This document shows positions 44,698-53,355 of a DNA stretch of 59,403 nucleotides, one piece after another. The translations under genes were made by a program, and so were the position numbers. The notes under the pieces are model-generated. The model was not told where the DNA came from. It worked only from the letters and a program-made list of their open reading frames with translations, and searched no databases. The stretch comes from Bacteroidota bacterium. Its GTDB lineage: Bacteria > Bacteroidota > Bacteroidia > Cytophagales > Cyclobacteriaceae. The stretch lies in NCBI GenBank assembly GCA_027593175.1, contig JAQCJI010000006.1, forward strand, positions 1 through 59,403. The letters run 5' to 3'. Position 1 is the stretch's first letter. Every line of letters starts with the position of its first letter.

Positions 44698-45588
44698 ATG
44701 AAAAACATTCTAATCACTGGAGGTTCAGGACTGGTGGGGAAGCAACTTACCTTCTTGCTGGAAAGCAAAGGCTATACCGTGGCTTGGCTCAGCAGAAAAC
44801 CACAGCAGCAGACCTATTTTCTCTGGGACGTTGAGAAAAAGGAACTCGATCCGAAAGCCCTTGAATGGGCAGATGCAGTGGTGCATTTGGCGGGTGAGGG
44901 GGTAGCAGAAAAGCGCTGGACGGCAGCCCGAAAGCAGGCCATCCTTCGCTCACGCACTGAAAGCACCGCCTTGTTGCATGCAGCAATCCAGCAGGCAACC
45001 AACAAGCCGAGCACCTTTATTTCTGCGTCAGCAGTAGGGTTTTATGGGTTTAATACCGGTACCAACTTGATGGAGGAGACAAGTCCTTCAGGAGATGATT
45101 TTTTGGCAGAGGTGGTCCTAGCCTGGGAAAAAGAAGTCAAAAAGATCCAGCAACTTCCTGTCCGCTGCATCATTTTACGGGTAGGGATTGTCTTGGATGC
45201 GAATGGAGGTGCGCTGGGTGAAATGCTGAAGCCGCCCCTAGCCGCGCCTTTAGGTTCGGGTGATCAGTGGATGAGCTGGATTCATATCGAGGACCTTGCG
45301 AGGATGTTTGTCTTTGCCTTAGAGAAAACCCCCATTCAGGGAATTTACAATGCGGTAGGGCCTAATCCAGCCACCAATCAGGAGCTCACACAAGAGGCTG
45401 CCATGGCCAAAAGAAAGCCCTATGTAGGAATCGGTGTCCCTGGATTTGTTCTGAAGGTTGTCTTAGGAGAAATGGCCGCAATGGTCTTGGGAGGCAATCG
45501 TGTATCCAGCCAAAAAATCCAAAAGGCAGGTTATGCGTTTGAATTTCCTGAATTGAAGAAAGCCTTGAAATCTATTTTTTCCAATTGA
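44698..45588 (+). CDS. TIGR01777 family NAD-dependent epimerase
   Basis: 296 residues. N-terminal NAD loop ILITGGSGLVGKQLTFLLESK, then VVHLAGEGVAEKRWTAARK, RTESTALL, ISASAVGFYG and MSWIHIEDLARMF, all typical of TIGR01777 (YfcH-like). The C-terminal domain (~240-296) is the DUF1731 piece. Function of the family is not established. Divergent from the CLC gene. Confidence 0.9.
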   Translation: MKNILITGGSGLVGKQLTFLLESKGYTVAWLSRKPQQQTYFLWDVEKKELDPKALEWADAVVHLAGEGVAEKRWTAARKQAILRSRTESTALLHAAIQQATNKPSTFISASAVGFYGFNTGTNLMEETSPSGDDFLAEVVLAWEKEVKKIQQLPVRCIILRVGIVLDANGGALGEMLKPPLAAPLGSGDQWMSWIHIEDLARMFVFALEKTPIQGIYNAVGPNPATNQELTQEAAMAKRKPYVGIGVPGFVLKVVLGEMAAMVLGGNRVSSQKIQKAGYAFEFPELKKALKSIFSN

Positions 45589-45605
45589 ATTCCAGCAACT
45601 GGGAA

Positions 45606-45640
45606 ATTCACTAACTAGGGCTAGTTGCGCTTTTTTTTAA
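45606..45640 (+). terminator. weak terminator-like hairpin after the TIGR01777 gene
   Basis: A short inverted repeat (AACTA-GGGC-TAGTT) is followed by GCGC and eight T, about 30 bases after the stop codon. The stem is only five bases, so the call is weak. Confidence 0.3.
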
Positions 45641-45709
45641 CCACCGGTCCTAAATTGTTTTTTTTAATCTCAGGAATAAGGACTTTAGGGAAAGATTTAC
45701 ACCTGAAGT

Positions 45710-48262
45710 ATGAAAAATATCATCGCTGTGCTACTGCTAGCACTAATCAGTCAATTTGGCTTTGCCCAAGACCTGAGCTACTACCTGCCCAAAGGCTATA
45801 CCTACAACCCAAAAGTTCCTACCCCCAAACAGGTACTGGGCTATGAAGTAGGCGAATGGCATGTGACCCACGACCAGCTGGTCATGTACATGAAGGCTGT
45901 CGCAGCCGCTTCAGATCGAGTTAAATTTGAGGAAACAGGTCGCTCCTACGAAAAGCGCCCACAAACCCTATTGACCATCAGTGCTCCTGCCAACCTGGCC
46001 AAACTGGACCAGATCAAAGCAGAGCGTGCCAAACTCCGGGACCCTGCAGCCTCGGTCAACATTGCCAACATGCCGGTGGTCCTTTTTATGGGCTACTCTG
46101 TCCATGGAAATGAACCGAGTGGTGCCAATGCCGCACTACTTGCTGCCTATCACTTTGCTGCCGCCAATGAAATCGAAGCCGACCTCAAGGACATGGTGCT
46201 CCTATTGGATCCGGCAATCAATCCGGATGGACTCAACCGCTTTGCTTCCTGGGTCAACTCCCACAAAGCCTATGTCATGAACGGGGATCCAGCTCAGCGC
46301 GAACTCAACGAGGCTTGGCCTCGAGGACGCACCAACCACTACTGGTTTGACCTTAACCGCGACTGGCTGCCTGTGCAGCATCCTGAATCCAGAAATCGCG
46401 TACGAGTGTTCCAAAGTTGGCTTCCCAATGTGCACTTGGATTTCCACGAGATGGGTTCCAACAGCACCTTCTTTTTTCAGCCCGGCGTCCCTTCTCGCGT
46501 TCACCCTTTGACCCCAAAGAAAAACTTCGAGTTGACCGAGAAAATCGGTGCCTACCATGCGAAGGCCTTGGACCAAATCGGCTCCTTATACTATAACCAA
46601 GAAAACTACGACGACTTCTACTACGGCAAAGGTTCCACCTATCCGGATGTGCAAGGCTCCGTCGGCATCTTGTTTGAGCAAGCAAGTTCTAGAGGACACT
46701 TGCAAGAAACCAACAATGGTATGCTCAGCTTTCCGTTTACGATCCGCAATCAATTTACCGCCAACCTATCCTCTTACCAGGCCACCAAAGAAATGCGGGT
46801 GGAACTCAATCAATGGATGAAGGATTTCTACACTGAAATCAAAAAAGAAACCGATGCCGACATCAACAAGGCCTACATTTTTGGTGCCGCGGAAGAAGAT
46901 GCCCGCAGCTACCATTTAGCAGACTTGATTCTTCAGCACGACATCAAACTCTTTTCCCTCAAGGAAGATCTCGTGATCAACGGCAAGCAGTTTAAAAAAG
47001 GAAACTCCTACATCGTGCCTGCCGACCAGCCGCAATACCGCTTGATCAAGGCGATGTTTGAAACGCGTACCACCTTCCAAGACAGCTTGTTTTACGACAT
47101 TTCTGCTTGGACCTACCCCATGGCTTTTGGGGTAGACTTTATGGCTTTGAATAACCGCATCGTCAACCTGGCCAACGTCAGCCCTGTGGATAAGTCCAGT
47201 TTTGCACAAGCTCCAGGCAAGGTGATCGGCGCCGCAGGTGCCTACCAATATGCGATGGAGTGGTGCGATTACTATGCACCAAAGGCGGCCTATCAATTGT
47301 TGAAGGCTGGTTTATTGGTTCGTGTAGCCACCAAAGAATTCTACACTGCTGAAGGGAAAGCCTTTGGCAGAGGCACTTTGCTGATTGACAAAGGAGAAAG
47401 CGGACTTGATCCTCAGGCCTTTTTCAAGAAGCTGGAAGAGGTAGCCCAATTTGCACATGTGGACATCCATGCACTTACCACAGGCTACACTCAAGGGGCA
47501 AACTTAGGCTCCACCTTTATACTTCCCCTCACCAACCCAAGCATCGCCTTATTGGTCGATGGAGGTGTAGATAGTGGGGAGGCTGGCGAGATCTGGCACC
47601 TACTCGACCAACGCATGCAGATGCCGGTCACCTTATTGCCGATTGGGTCAGTTTCTAGCACCAACTTAGATCGCTATTCCGTCATCCTCATGGCAGATGG
47701 AAGTTATGGACAGGTCGGTCAATCGGGAGCCGCCGCCCTCAAAACTTGGGTGAGCAAAGGCAATACCTTGGTTGCTAAAGGTGGTGCGCTTCATTGGTTG
47801 GCTCAACAGGAGATCGGTGATTTCACTTTCAGAAAAGTAGACAACAAGGAAACAAGCCTTCAAAAGCGATATGCAGACTACGAAAACGCGACCGGAGCCA
47901 AGCAAACCTTCGGGGCTATTTTCAAATCTACCTTGGACACGACCCATCCGATCGGCTATGGCTACGTGAGCAAAGAGCTTTTCACTTTCAGAAATGACAA
48001 TTTCTTCCTAGAGCCTTCGGCCAACCCCTACGCCAACCCGCTAGTCTATACTAAAGATCCTTTGGCTTCGGGCTACCTGCATCCAAGCAATCTGCCTGGA
48101 GTACAGGAGAGCACAGTGATCCGTGTATCCGGACAAGGCAGAGGTCGAATTGTAGGCTTTGCAGACAACCCCAACTTCCGTGCCTTCTGGTTTGGCACCA
48201 ACAAGCTCTTTATGAATGCCATCTTCTTTGGTCAGGTGATCGAAGGAGGTACGGCCCGCTAA
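45710..48262 (+). CDS. exported M14-family zinc carboxypeptidase
   Basis: 850 residues with a signal peptide (MKNIIAVLLLALISQFGFAQ). Zinc ligands H132 and E135 (YSVHGNEPSGAN) and H246 (LDFHEMG) are in place, with NPDG (171-174), the FDLNRDW arginine motif and a likely catalytic Glu in GILFEQAS. After the peptidase domain (~45-380) there is a long C-terminal region (~400-850) with alternating helices and strands (including a glutamine amidotransferase-like VILMADGSYGQVGQSG), a composition common in Bacteroidota M14 proteins. It probably trims peptides in the periplasm. The next gene, an exported amidohydrolase, follows 31 bases later. Confidence 0.9.
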   Translation: MKNIIAVLLLALISQFGFAQDLSYYLPKGYTYNPKVPTPKQVLGYEVGEWHVTHDQLVMYMKAVAAASDRVKFEETGRSYEKRPQTLLTISAPANLAKLDQIKAERAKLRDPAASVNIANMPVVLFMGYSVHGNEPSGANAALLAAYHFAAANEIEADLKDMVLLLDPAINPDGLNRFASWVNSHKAYVMNGDPAQRELNEAWPRGRTNHYWFDLNRDWLPVQHPESRNRVRVFQSWLPNVHLDFHEMGSNSTFFFQPGVPSRVHPLTPKKNFELTEKIGAYHAKALDQIGSLYYNQENYDDFYYGKGSTYPDVQGSVGILFEQASSRGHLQETNNGMLSFPFTIRNQFTANLSSYQATKEMRVELNQWMKDFYTEIKKETDADINKAYIFGAAEEDARSYHLADLILQHDIKLFSLKEDLVINGKQFKKGNSYIVPADQPQYRLIKAMFETRTTFQDSLFYDISAWTYPMAFGVDFMALNNRIVNLANVSPVDKSSFAQAPGKVIGAAGAYQYAMEWCDYYAPKAAYQLLKAGLLVRVATKEFYTAEGKAFGRGTLLIDKGESGLDPQAFFKKLEEVAQFAHVDIHALTTGYTQGANLGSTFILPLTNPSIALLVDGGVDSGEAGEIWHLLDQRMQMPVTLLPIGSVSSTNLDRYSVILMADGSYGQVGQSGAAALKTWVSKGNTLVAKGGALHWLAQQEIGDFTFRKVDNKETSLQKRYADYENATGAKQTFGAIFKSTLDTTHPIGYGYVSKELFTFRNDNFFLEPSANPYANPLVYTKDPLASGYLHPSNLPGVQESTVIRVSGQGRGRIVGFADNPNFRAFWFGTNKLFMNAIFFGQVIEGGTAR

Positions 48263-48293
48263 ACTCAAAATCCTGTTGCTATTCCTAGAATTC

Positions 48294-49406
48294 ATGAAAA
48301 AAATTAGTCTTTTTCTTTTCGCTTTGCTGATGGGTGGAGGCGCTCTTTTCGCACAAGAAATGAGTTTTGAGTCCTACAATCCTCCTTCTACGCTCAAGGT
48401 GCCTCAACACCCCCTGACGCGGGCAAAGTTCCCCTTTATCGATATCCACAGCCATCAAGGTGGCGTCAACAAATCCAAGATCGATCAGCTCTCCGCAGAG
48501 ATGAAAGAGCTCAACATGGCCATTATGATCAACCTGAGCGGTAGGGGCTTTGGACAAGGCAATAGCAATGCGCAGCAAGAATACATCAAGGGCATGATGC
48601 AAGAGTTTAAAACCCATGCTCCTGGCAGATTCATGGTGTTTACCAACTTGAATTTTAACGGTTTTGGTACGCCAGAGTGGTCCGCCTTGGCAGTAAAGGA
48701 ACTGGAGGAAGACGTGGCTGCAGGAGCGGTGGGATTGAAGATTTACAAGAGTTTGGGCTTGAATTCCAAGGACAATACCGGGAAGCGGATCCCCGTGGAT
48801 CATCCCGATTTGGATCCAGTATGGGCCAAGTCAGGGGAACTCGGGATTCCTATACTCATCCATGCTGCGGATCCTGCACAGTTTTGGCAGGCGATGGATT
48901 CCAACAACGAACGCTGGCTGGAGTTAAAGCTCCATCCCAATCGGCGCCGATCCGCTACCGACCCAGCCCCTTTTGAACAGATTATCGCGGAGCAGCACCG
49001 CGTGTTTGCGAAGCATCCCAAAACTACCTTCATCAATGCACACATGGGTTGGATGGCCAATGACCTCGATGCTGCTGGGGCACACTTGGAGCAGTACCCC
49101 AACGTGAATTACGAGATCGGAGCCATCATCGCCGAACTTGGACGTCAGCCTCGACGAGCCAAGGAATTTTTCAGCAAGTACCAGGACCGAATTCTATTCG
49201 GAAAAGATGCCTACAACAAGGAAGAGTTTTACACCTACTTCCGCGTACTGGAAAGCGAGGATGAGTATTTTCCTTACTACAAAAAATACCATGCTTTTTG
49301 GAGCATGTATGGCTTGGGACTTCCTGATGAGGTGTTGAAAAAGGTGTACTACAAAAATGCCCTTCGCATCGTCCCTGGATTGGATAAAACGCTTTTTCCG
49401 GAGTAA
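48294..49406 (+). CDS. exported amidohydrolase (Amidohydro_2 family)
   Basis: 370 residues from the ATG at 48294, which gives a clean signal peptide (MKKISLFLFALLMGGGALFA); an in-frame ATG 18 bases earlier would spoil it. Metal ligands are H52 and H54 (FIDIHSHQG), with ILIHAADP, FINAHMGWM and the terminal Asp in ILFGKDA (usually FGTD). The TIM-barrel hydrolase acts on an unknown substrate outside the cytoplasm. Tight spacing to the M14 peptidase gene suggests co-expression and a shared nutrient-processing role, which is inference. Confidence 0.85.
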   Translation: MKKISLFLFALLMGGGALFAQEMSFESYNPPSTLKVPQHPLTRAKFPFIDIHSHQGGVNKSKIDQLSAEMKELNMAIMINLSGRGFGQGNSNAQQEYIKGMMQEFKTHAPGRFMVFTNLNFNGFGTPEWSALAVKELEEDVAAGAVGLKIYKSLGLNSKDNTGKRIPVDHPDLDPVWAKSGELGIPILIHAADPAQFWQAMDSNNERWLELKLHPNRRRSATDPAPFEQIIAEQHRVFAKHPKTTFINAHMGWMANDLDAAGAHLEQYPNVNYEIGAIIAELGRQPRRAKEFFSKYQDRILFGKDAYNKEEFYTYFRVLESEDEYFPYYKKYHAFWSMYGLGLPDEVLKKVYYKNALRIVPGLDKTLFPE

Positions 49407-49426
49407 ACGAAAAGTTGTATGAAGTA

Positions 49427-49552
49427 GTCTCGAGAAGCAAGAAACGAGACTAAAGGCTTTGGCTCCTCAGGGCCAGTTTCTAGCATGTTCTAGGGTTTCC
49501 CCACTACTTCAATCGGCGTTGGACATTCGACATTAGTTAGAAATGTCAAATG
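49427..49552. repeat. two intergenic inverted repeats between convergent genes
   Basis: The 182-base gap holds two inverted repeats: GTCTCG/CGAGAC around a 12-base loop (49427-49450), and an 11-base arm pair CATTCGACATT/AATGTCAAATG with one mismatch around seven bases (49524-49552). Neither has a T tract. They may be weak terminators for the convergent genes or copies of a dispersed intergenic element; no second copy occurs in the window that I can see. Confidence 0.4.
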
Positions 49553-49588
49553 CCGAACGCTGAATTACGAGGGAAGAAGATGCCCTTC

Positions 49589-51976
49589 CTAGAATTTCAT
49601 TTTTAATCCCAACAAGAAGTTGGTGCCTGCCTGTGGATAGAAGAAATTCTCCGTGACTAGCTCCCGTCCATTTCCTCCCGGCAAAAAGTAGCTGAAGGTA
49701 TAACCATTGGGTTCGTATAGTTCATTGAAAATATTATTAATCAACAAATTCACTTCCAAGCCTTTGAAGTACCGAGGTGTTTCCACATAGCTGATGCGTA
49801 GGGCATTCGTGAAGAAGGCGTCCAAGGATCGTGCTTTGTTGGCCGTATTGTCCAAAAACTGTCGGCCTACAAACTTACTCAGCCAGTTGAGGGATAGATT
49901 TTTAGTTGGCTTGTACTCGATGATCGCCGAGCTTACCACGTTGGGAGAAAAGGCTATATCCGTATCGGAATAGGAAAAGGTCTCTTGTCGAAAATCGTCT
50001 ACACTGTAGTCATCGATGTACTCGGTGAAGGCTCGAATTTTGTTTTGACTGAACGTAAGATTTCCCACAAGAGTCCAAGTATCTGAAAAAGCATAGGCTC
50101 CCTCCAACTCAATGCCTGCCCGGTAAGATGAAGCTACATTCTCTCGGATATAGGCCCCCACATCGTTAATCTGGCCAGTAAGGATCAGTTGGTCCTTGTA
50201 ACCCATGTAGTAGAAGTTGGCTGAATAGCTGAAGTTTCCAGATTTGGCACGGACACCCGCCTCCACATTGTTGAGCCGCTCAGGCCGCGGCACTTCGGTG
50301 ATGGGGTTGTCCGTAAAGTCCGAGCGGGTTGGTTCCCGATTGGCCACGGCATAGCTCGCATACCAGGTCTGCTTTCCTTTTTGGTAGGACAACCCAAACT
50401 TGGGATTGAAGAAGGTGTAATTTTCCTGACCATCGACGATGCGTAGGTCGTCGTTAACTCCGTTAAAGGAGTAGGCGATGCCCCGCAACTGCAGGTCTCC
50501 AAAGAAATTTATGCCCGGATGGATTTCGTAGGTGGCTTTGGTGTACACGTTCCGATCGTCCTTGATGGCGTTGTTATCGTAGTAGCGGTCACGGATAGCA
50601 GTATTGCCAGCAAAGCGCGCCCAGATGATCTCGCCAAAGTGGGCTCCATCGTAGCGATTGGCCCCTCCACCGATGATCCAGTCCAATTTTCCATCGGTAG
50701 AAATATAGTTTGCCGAGCCCACAAAACCGTAAAAATCGTTTTCCAACCAGCGGCGGCGGATGATGTCGGAGCGGGAAATTACCTGATTTCCGACCTGTAC
50801 GTTGGGTAAATTGTAGCGAGAAAGGCGGTCATTTTCCCTAAACTGCTCGTAGTACCCTCTACCGTAGGTGTAATGCAGCGCTAGGTTAGTCTTCCAGTTG
50901 GACCCTACCTTACCAGAATAGATCAACTGGTAATGGTCCTGCTTGTAATTATCCGTTTGGTTGTCATAGGAATAGTAATTCCAGGTTCGATCAGTTTGTA
51001 GTTTGTCTTCGGGAAGTCCCCACCAACTTTGGTAAGTCTGTTCTTTTCCTGAGAAGGCGATGAATTTGATCACGCTTTTTTCACCGTAGTATCCTCCCGA
51101 AAAAAACCAGCTGCCCAGATCCGAGAAGGAACGATCCACAAAACCATCGGAAGTAATTTTGGATAGTCGGACATCCACAGCAAAGCGGTTGTTGAGCAAG
51201 CCCGTCCCCGCTTTGACGGAATGCCTCCAGGTATTGAAGGAGCCAAAACCATTGTCTAGTTCGGCATAGGCCTCGTCCCTTCGGGTATCTGTCTGGAAGT
51301 TGAGGCTGGCGCCAAAGGCTGCAGCTCCGTTGGTGGAAGTTCCTACCCCACGTTGGATCTGGATGTTTTCCACAGAGGAGGCAAAGTCCGGCATATTGAC
51401 CCAAAATACCCCATGGGACTCGGCATCGTTGAGCGGAATGCCGTTGATGGTGGCATTAATGCGCGTTTGATCGGATCCTCTGATACGGATACCGGTATAG
51501 CCCACCCCTGCTCCTGCGTCAGAGTGGCTGACTACGGAGGGGGAAAAGTTGAGTAGGATAGGAATATCCTGCCCGAGATTTCGCTTGGCGATTTCCGACT
51601 TATCCACCGTAGTGAAGGTGGTTGGCGTACTCTCCGATGCGCGGGTAGCGGAGACAATGAATTCCTCGCTCAAGAAATCCTTGGACACCAAGCCCAGTTC
51701 CAGGGAGACTGCCAAAGGAAGTTGAATCGACTTCCTTACGATTTCGTAGCCCACATAAGAAACTCGGATTTCCTGCTTTCCATTGGGCACCCGTGCTAGC
51801 GTAAAATTTCCGTCAGTATCCGTGACGGCACCCTTTCCAAGGCTTTCGATCCAAACAGAAGCACCTACCAAAGGAACGTTCGTTTTGGTATCGTAAATTC
51901 TCCCGCTTAGGCTGGACTGTGCCCACGCATGTAGACTGAATAGTACACACAGTCCTACTAGTACTAACTTTTTCAT
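49589..51976 (-). CDS. TonB-dependent outer-membrane receptor, probably for thiamine or a precursor
   Basis: 795 residues. Signal peptide 1-20 (LFSLHAWAQ), then a carboxypeptidase-regulatory-like domain (~22-105: LSGRIYDTKTNVPLVGASVW), plug domain (~115-225: NLGQDIPILLNFSPSVVSHSD, IRIRGSDQTRINATINGIPLND) and a 22-strand barrel ending in GTNFLLGLKMKF. Such receptors import scarce nutrients with TonB energy. The gene lies behind a TPP riboswitch with its own promoter and no other gene in the transcript, so the most likely cargo is thiamine, a thiamine precursor or thiamine phosphate. It lacks a SusD partner, as expected for a vitamin rather than a glycan receptor. Confidence 0.9.
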   Translation of the reverse strand: MKKLVLVGLCVLFSLHAWAQSSLSGRIYDTKTNVPLVGASVWIESLGKGAVTDTDGNFTLARVPNGKQEIRVSYVGYEIVRKSIQLPLAVSLELGLVSKDFLSEEFIVSATRASESTPTTFTTVDKSEIAKRNLGQDIPILLNFSPSVVSHSDAGAGVGYTGIRIRGSDQTRINATINGIPLNDAESHGVFWVNMPDFASSVENIQIQRGVGTSTNGAAAFGASLNFQTDTRRDEAYAELDNGFGSFNTWRHSVKAGTGLLNNRFAVDVRLSKITSDGFVDRSFSDLGSWFFSGGYYGEKSVIKFIAFSGKEQTYQSWWGLPEDKLQTDRTWNYYSYDNQTDNYKQDHYQLIYSGKVGSNWKTNLALHYTYGRGYYEQFRENDRLSRYNLPNVQVGNQVISRSDIIRRRWLENDFYGFVGSANYISTDGKLDWIIGGGANRYDGAHFGEIIWARFAGNTAIRDRYYDNNAIKDDRNVYTKATYEIHPGINFFGDLQLRGIAYSFNGVNDDLRIVDGQENYTFFNPKFGLSYQKGKQTWYASYAVANREPTRSDFTDNPITEVPRPERLNNVEAGVRAKSGNFSYSANFYYMGYKDQLILTGQINDVGAYIRENVASSYRAGIELEGAYAFSDTWTLVGNLTFSQNKIRAFTEYIDDYSVDDFRQETFSYSDTDIAFSPNVVSSAIIEYKPTKNLSLNWLSKFVGRQFLDNTANKARSLDAFFTNALRISYVETPRYFKGLEVNLLINNIFNELYEPNGYTFSYFLPGGNGRELVTENFFYPQAGTNFLLGLKMKF

Positions 51977-51990
51977 AATTTCTCCCTTGC

Positions 51991-52018
51991 GGGTTTTGAG
52001 TGAAACATGAGAAAACCC
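51991..52018 (-). promoter_or_regulatory. hairpin between riboswitch and start codon, possible expression platform
   Basis: On the minus strand GGGTTTT pairs with AAAACCC around a 14-base loop, ending 14 bases before the receptor ATG and directly ahead of a purine stretch (AAGGGAG) that resembles a ribosome binding site. No T run follows, so a translational rather than a termination switch is more plausible. The role is inferred. Confidence 0.35.
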
Positions 52019-52127
52019 AGGGAAGGTTTTCTGTATTTGTTTACCCTTTGGACGGAGCCTACAACAAAATCCTATTCAGGAAGGCTTAAGCAATCCTCTG
52101 CAAGAATAAGTTTTTGACTCCGTGTTC

Positions 52128-52208
52128 TCAATTCCCTTCGCCGGCATTACCCGGATCAGGTGGTATGGGTATGATCTCAGCCCGTTGTATTTAAGGCACC
52201 CCTATGAT
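52128..52208 (-). promoter_or_regulatory. TPP (thiamine pyrophosphate) riboswitch
   Basis: The minus strand contains the thi-box elements in order: AGGGGTGCC (P1/P2 start), GGGCTGAGA (thi-box core), then ACCTGATCCGGGTAATGCC followed by GGCGAAGGGAA, matching the conserved pyrimidine- and pyrophosphate-binding helices. The aptamer lies about 150 bases ahead of the TonB-dependent receptor. Binding of TPP is expected to switch the receptor off when thiamine is plentiful. Confidence 0.95.
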
Positions 52209-52214
52209 CTGATA

Positions 52215-52245
52215 CAAATGTAGTCGCGAAAAGTTTATTTCCAAA
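52215..52245 (-). promoter_or_regulatory. Bacteroidota promoter of the riboswitch-receptor transcript
   Basis: On the minus strand TTTG (52245-52242), exactly 19 bases, then TACATTTG (52222-52215). This matches the Bacteroidota consensus TTTG-N19-TAnnTTTG in both boxes and spacing. The predicted transcript would begin near 52208, right at the first base of the TPP aptamer. Confidence 0.8.
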
Positions 52246-52302
52246 GTTTCTCCGGAACTCTCTTTTTCCTAACTTGACGGCTCCACCTTAGCTACACCTG
52301 TG

Positions 52303-53148
52303 ATGCGACTATACAAATTAATTTCAGGCACCTTATTGGACATTAACGGCAACTATTTCTTGGGACCAGAGCTCGACTGGGACGATCTATTGGGCAGAGA
52401 GCAGCTCTCCAAGTTACTGGCAGCAGAAGCGCAAAACTGGGAAACCATCTCCCAAGAAAAAGCGAAAGCGCTGATTCAAGAGGGTTTGCTTGCACCTATG
52501 GGAAATCAAGAAATCTGGGCTGCAGGAGTAACCTATTACCGAAGCAGAACGGCCCGGATTGAAGAGTCTAGCGATTCAGGCGGAGGCACTTTTTACGACA
52601 AGGTTTATGTGGCGGAGCGCCCTGAACTCTTTTTCAAGGCCACGGCTAGCCGAGTGGCGCCTCCTGGTGGAAAAGTCAATATTCGCAAAGACTCGAACTG
52701 GAATGTTCCTGAACCAGAATTGACCTTGCTCCTATCGCCCTCCGGCAAGGTGCAGGGATTTACGATTGGCAACGACATGAGCAGCCGAAGTATTGAGGGA
52801 GAAAATCCTCTCTACCTTCCTCAGGCAAAAGTGTATCTAGGCAGCGCATCCATTGGACCCTGTCTACTGATCCAGGAGGAGGCATTGCCAGACACGACGA
52901 CCATCTCACTTGAAATCCACCGAAACAAGGTACTAGTCGCCTCAGGAGAAACTACACTTTCACAACTCAAGCGTCGTCCGGAAGAGCTTGCCCAATGGCT
53001 CTACCGATCCAACTCCTTTCCGGTTGGCTGCCTGATGATGACCGGAACAGGGATTGTGCCTGATGATTTTACCTTGGAAGTAGGAGACGAGGTGTCTATT
53101 AACATTGCAGGAATCGGCACGCTGCAGAATATAGTTGGGAGTATTTAA
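52303..53148 (+). CDS. fumarylacetoacetate hydrolase (FAH) family protein
   Basis: 281 residues from the ATG at 52303; a GTG one codon earlier is in frame. The FAH fold is indicated by NWNVPEPELTLLL (metal-binding Glu pair), GFTIGNDMSSRSIEGENPLYLPQAK and GCLMMTGTGIVP. Members include 2-keto-4-pentenoate hydratases and 2-keto-3-deoxy-sugar-acid dehydratases (KdaD-like); the Glu pair and the length fit the latter, but the substrate cannot be fixed from sequence. Transcribed away from the receptor with nothing else in the unit. Confidence 0.82.
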   Translation: MRLYKLISGTLLDINGNYFLGPELDWDDLLGREQLSKLLAAEAQNWETISQEKAKALIQEGLLAPMGNQEIWAAGVTYYRSRTARIEESSDSGGGTFYDKVYVAERPELFFKATASRVAPPGGKVNIRKDSNWNVPEPELTLLLSPSGKVQGFTIGNDMSSRSIEGENPLYLPQAKVYLGSASIGPCLLIQEEALPDTTTISLEIHRNKVLVASGETTLSQLKRRPEELAQWLYRSNSFPVGCLMMTGTGIVPDDFTLEVGDEVSINIAGIGTLQNIVGSI

Positions 53149-53331
53149 ACTAGTTGAGGGGGTAAACTAAATTGAGCTTATTCAGAGGTAAAATCCCCGC
53201 CCTTTCTCCTTTTCATTCCAAATCAGGTGTAGAAGCATAGGCCTACTGATCCCAATTCCTTTGAATTAATCCATTAAGACCGCTTTAGATGCCATTGGTA
53301 AAAATCCAAGTCCCCTGTAGTCAAAAACAAG

Positions 53332-53339
53332 TAGTTTTG
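53332..53339 (+). promoter_or_regulatory. candidate -7 promoter box of the DUF5916 gene
   Basis: TAGTTTTG matches TAnnTTTG and lies 17 bases before the ATG at 53356. No -33 box at exact spacing; the 207-base gap otherwise holds no gene. Confidence 0.35.
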
Positions 53340-53355
53340 AGCCAGCTTAGTATCC

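Noticed and set aside
46202-46685. Two overlapping minus-strand frames inside the M14 peptidase gene
   Set aside because: Antisense to the zinc-site region, which is clearly coding on the plus strand.
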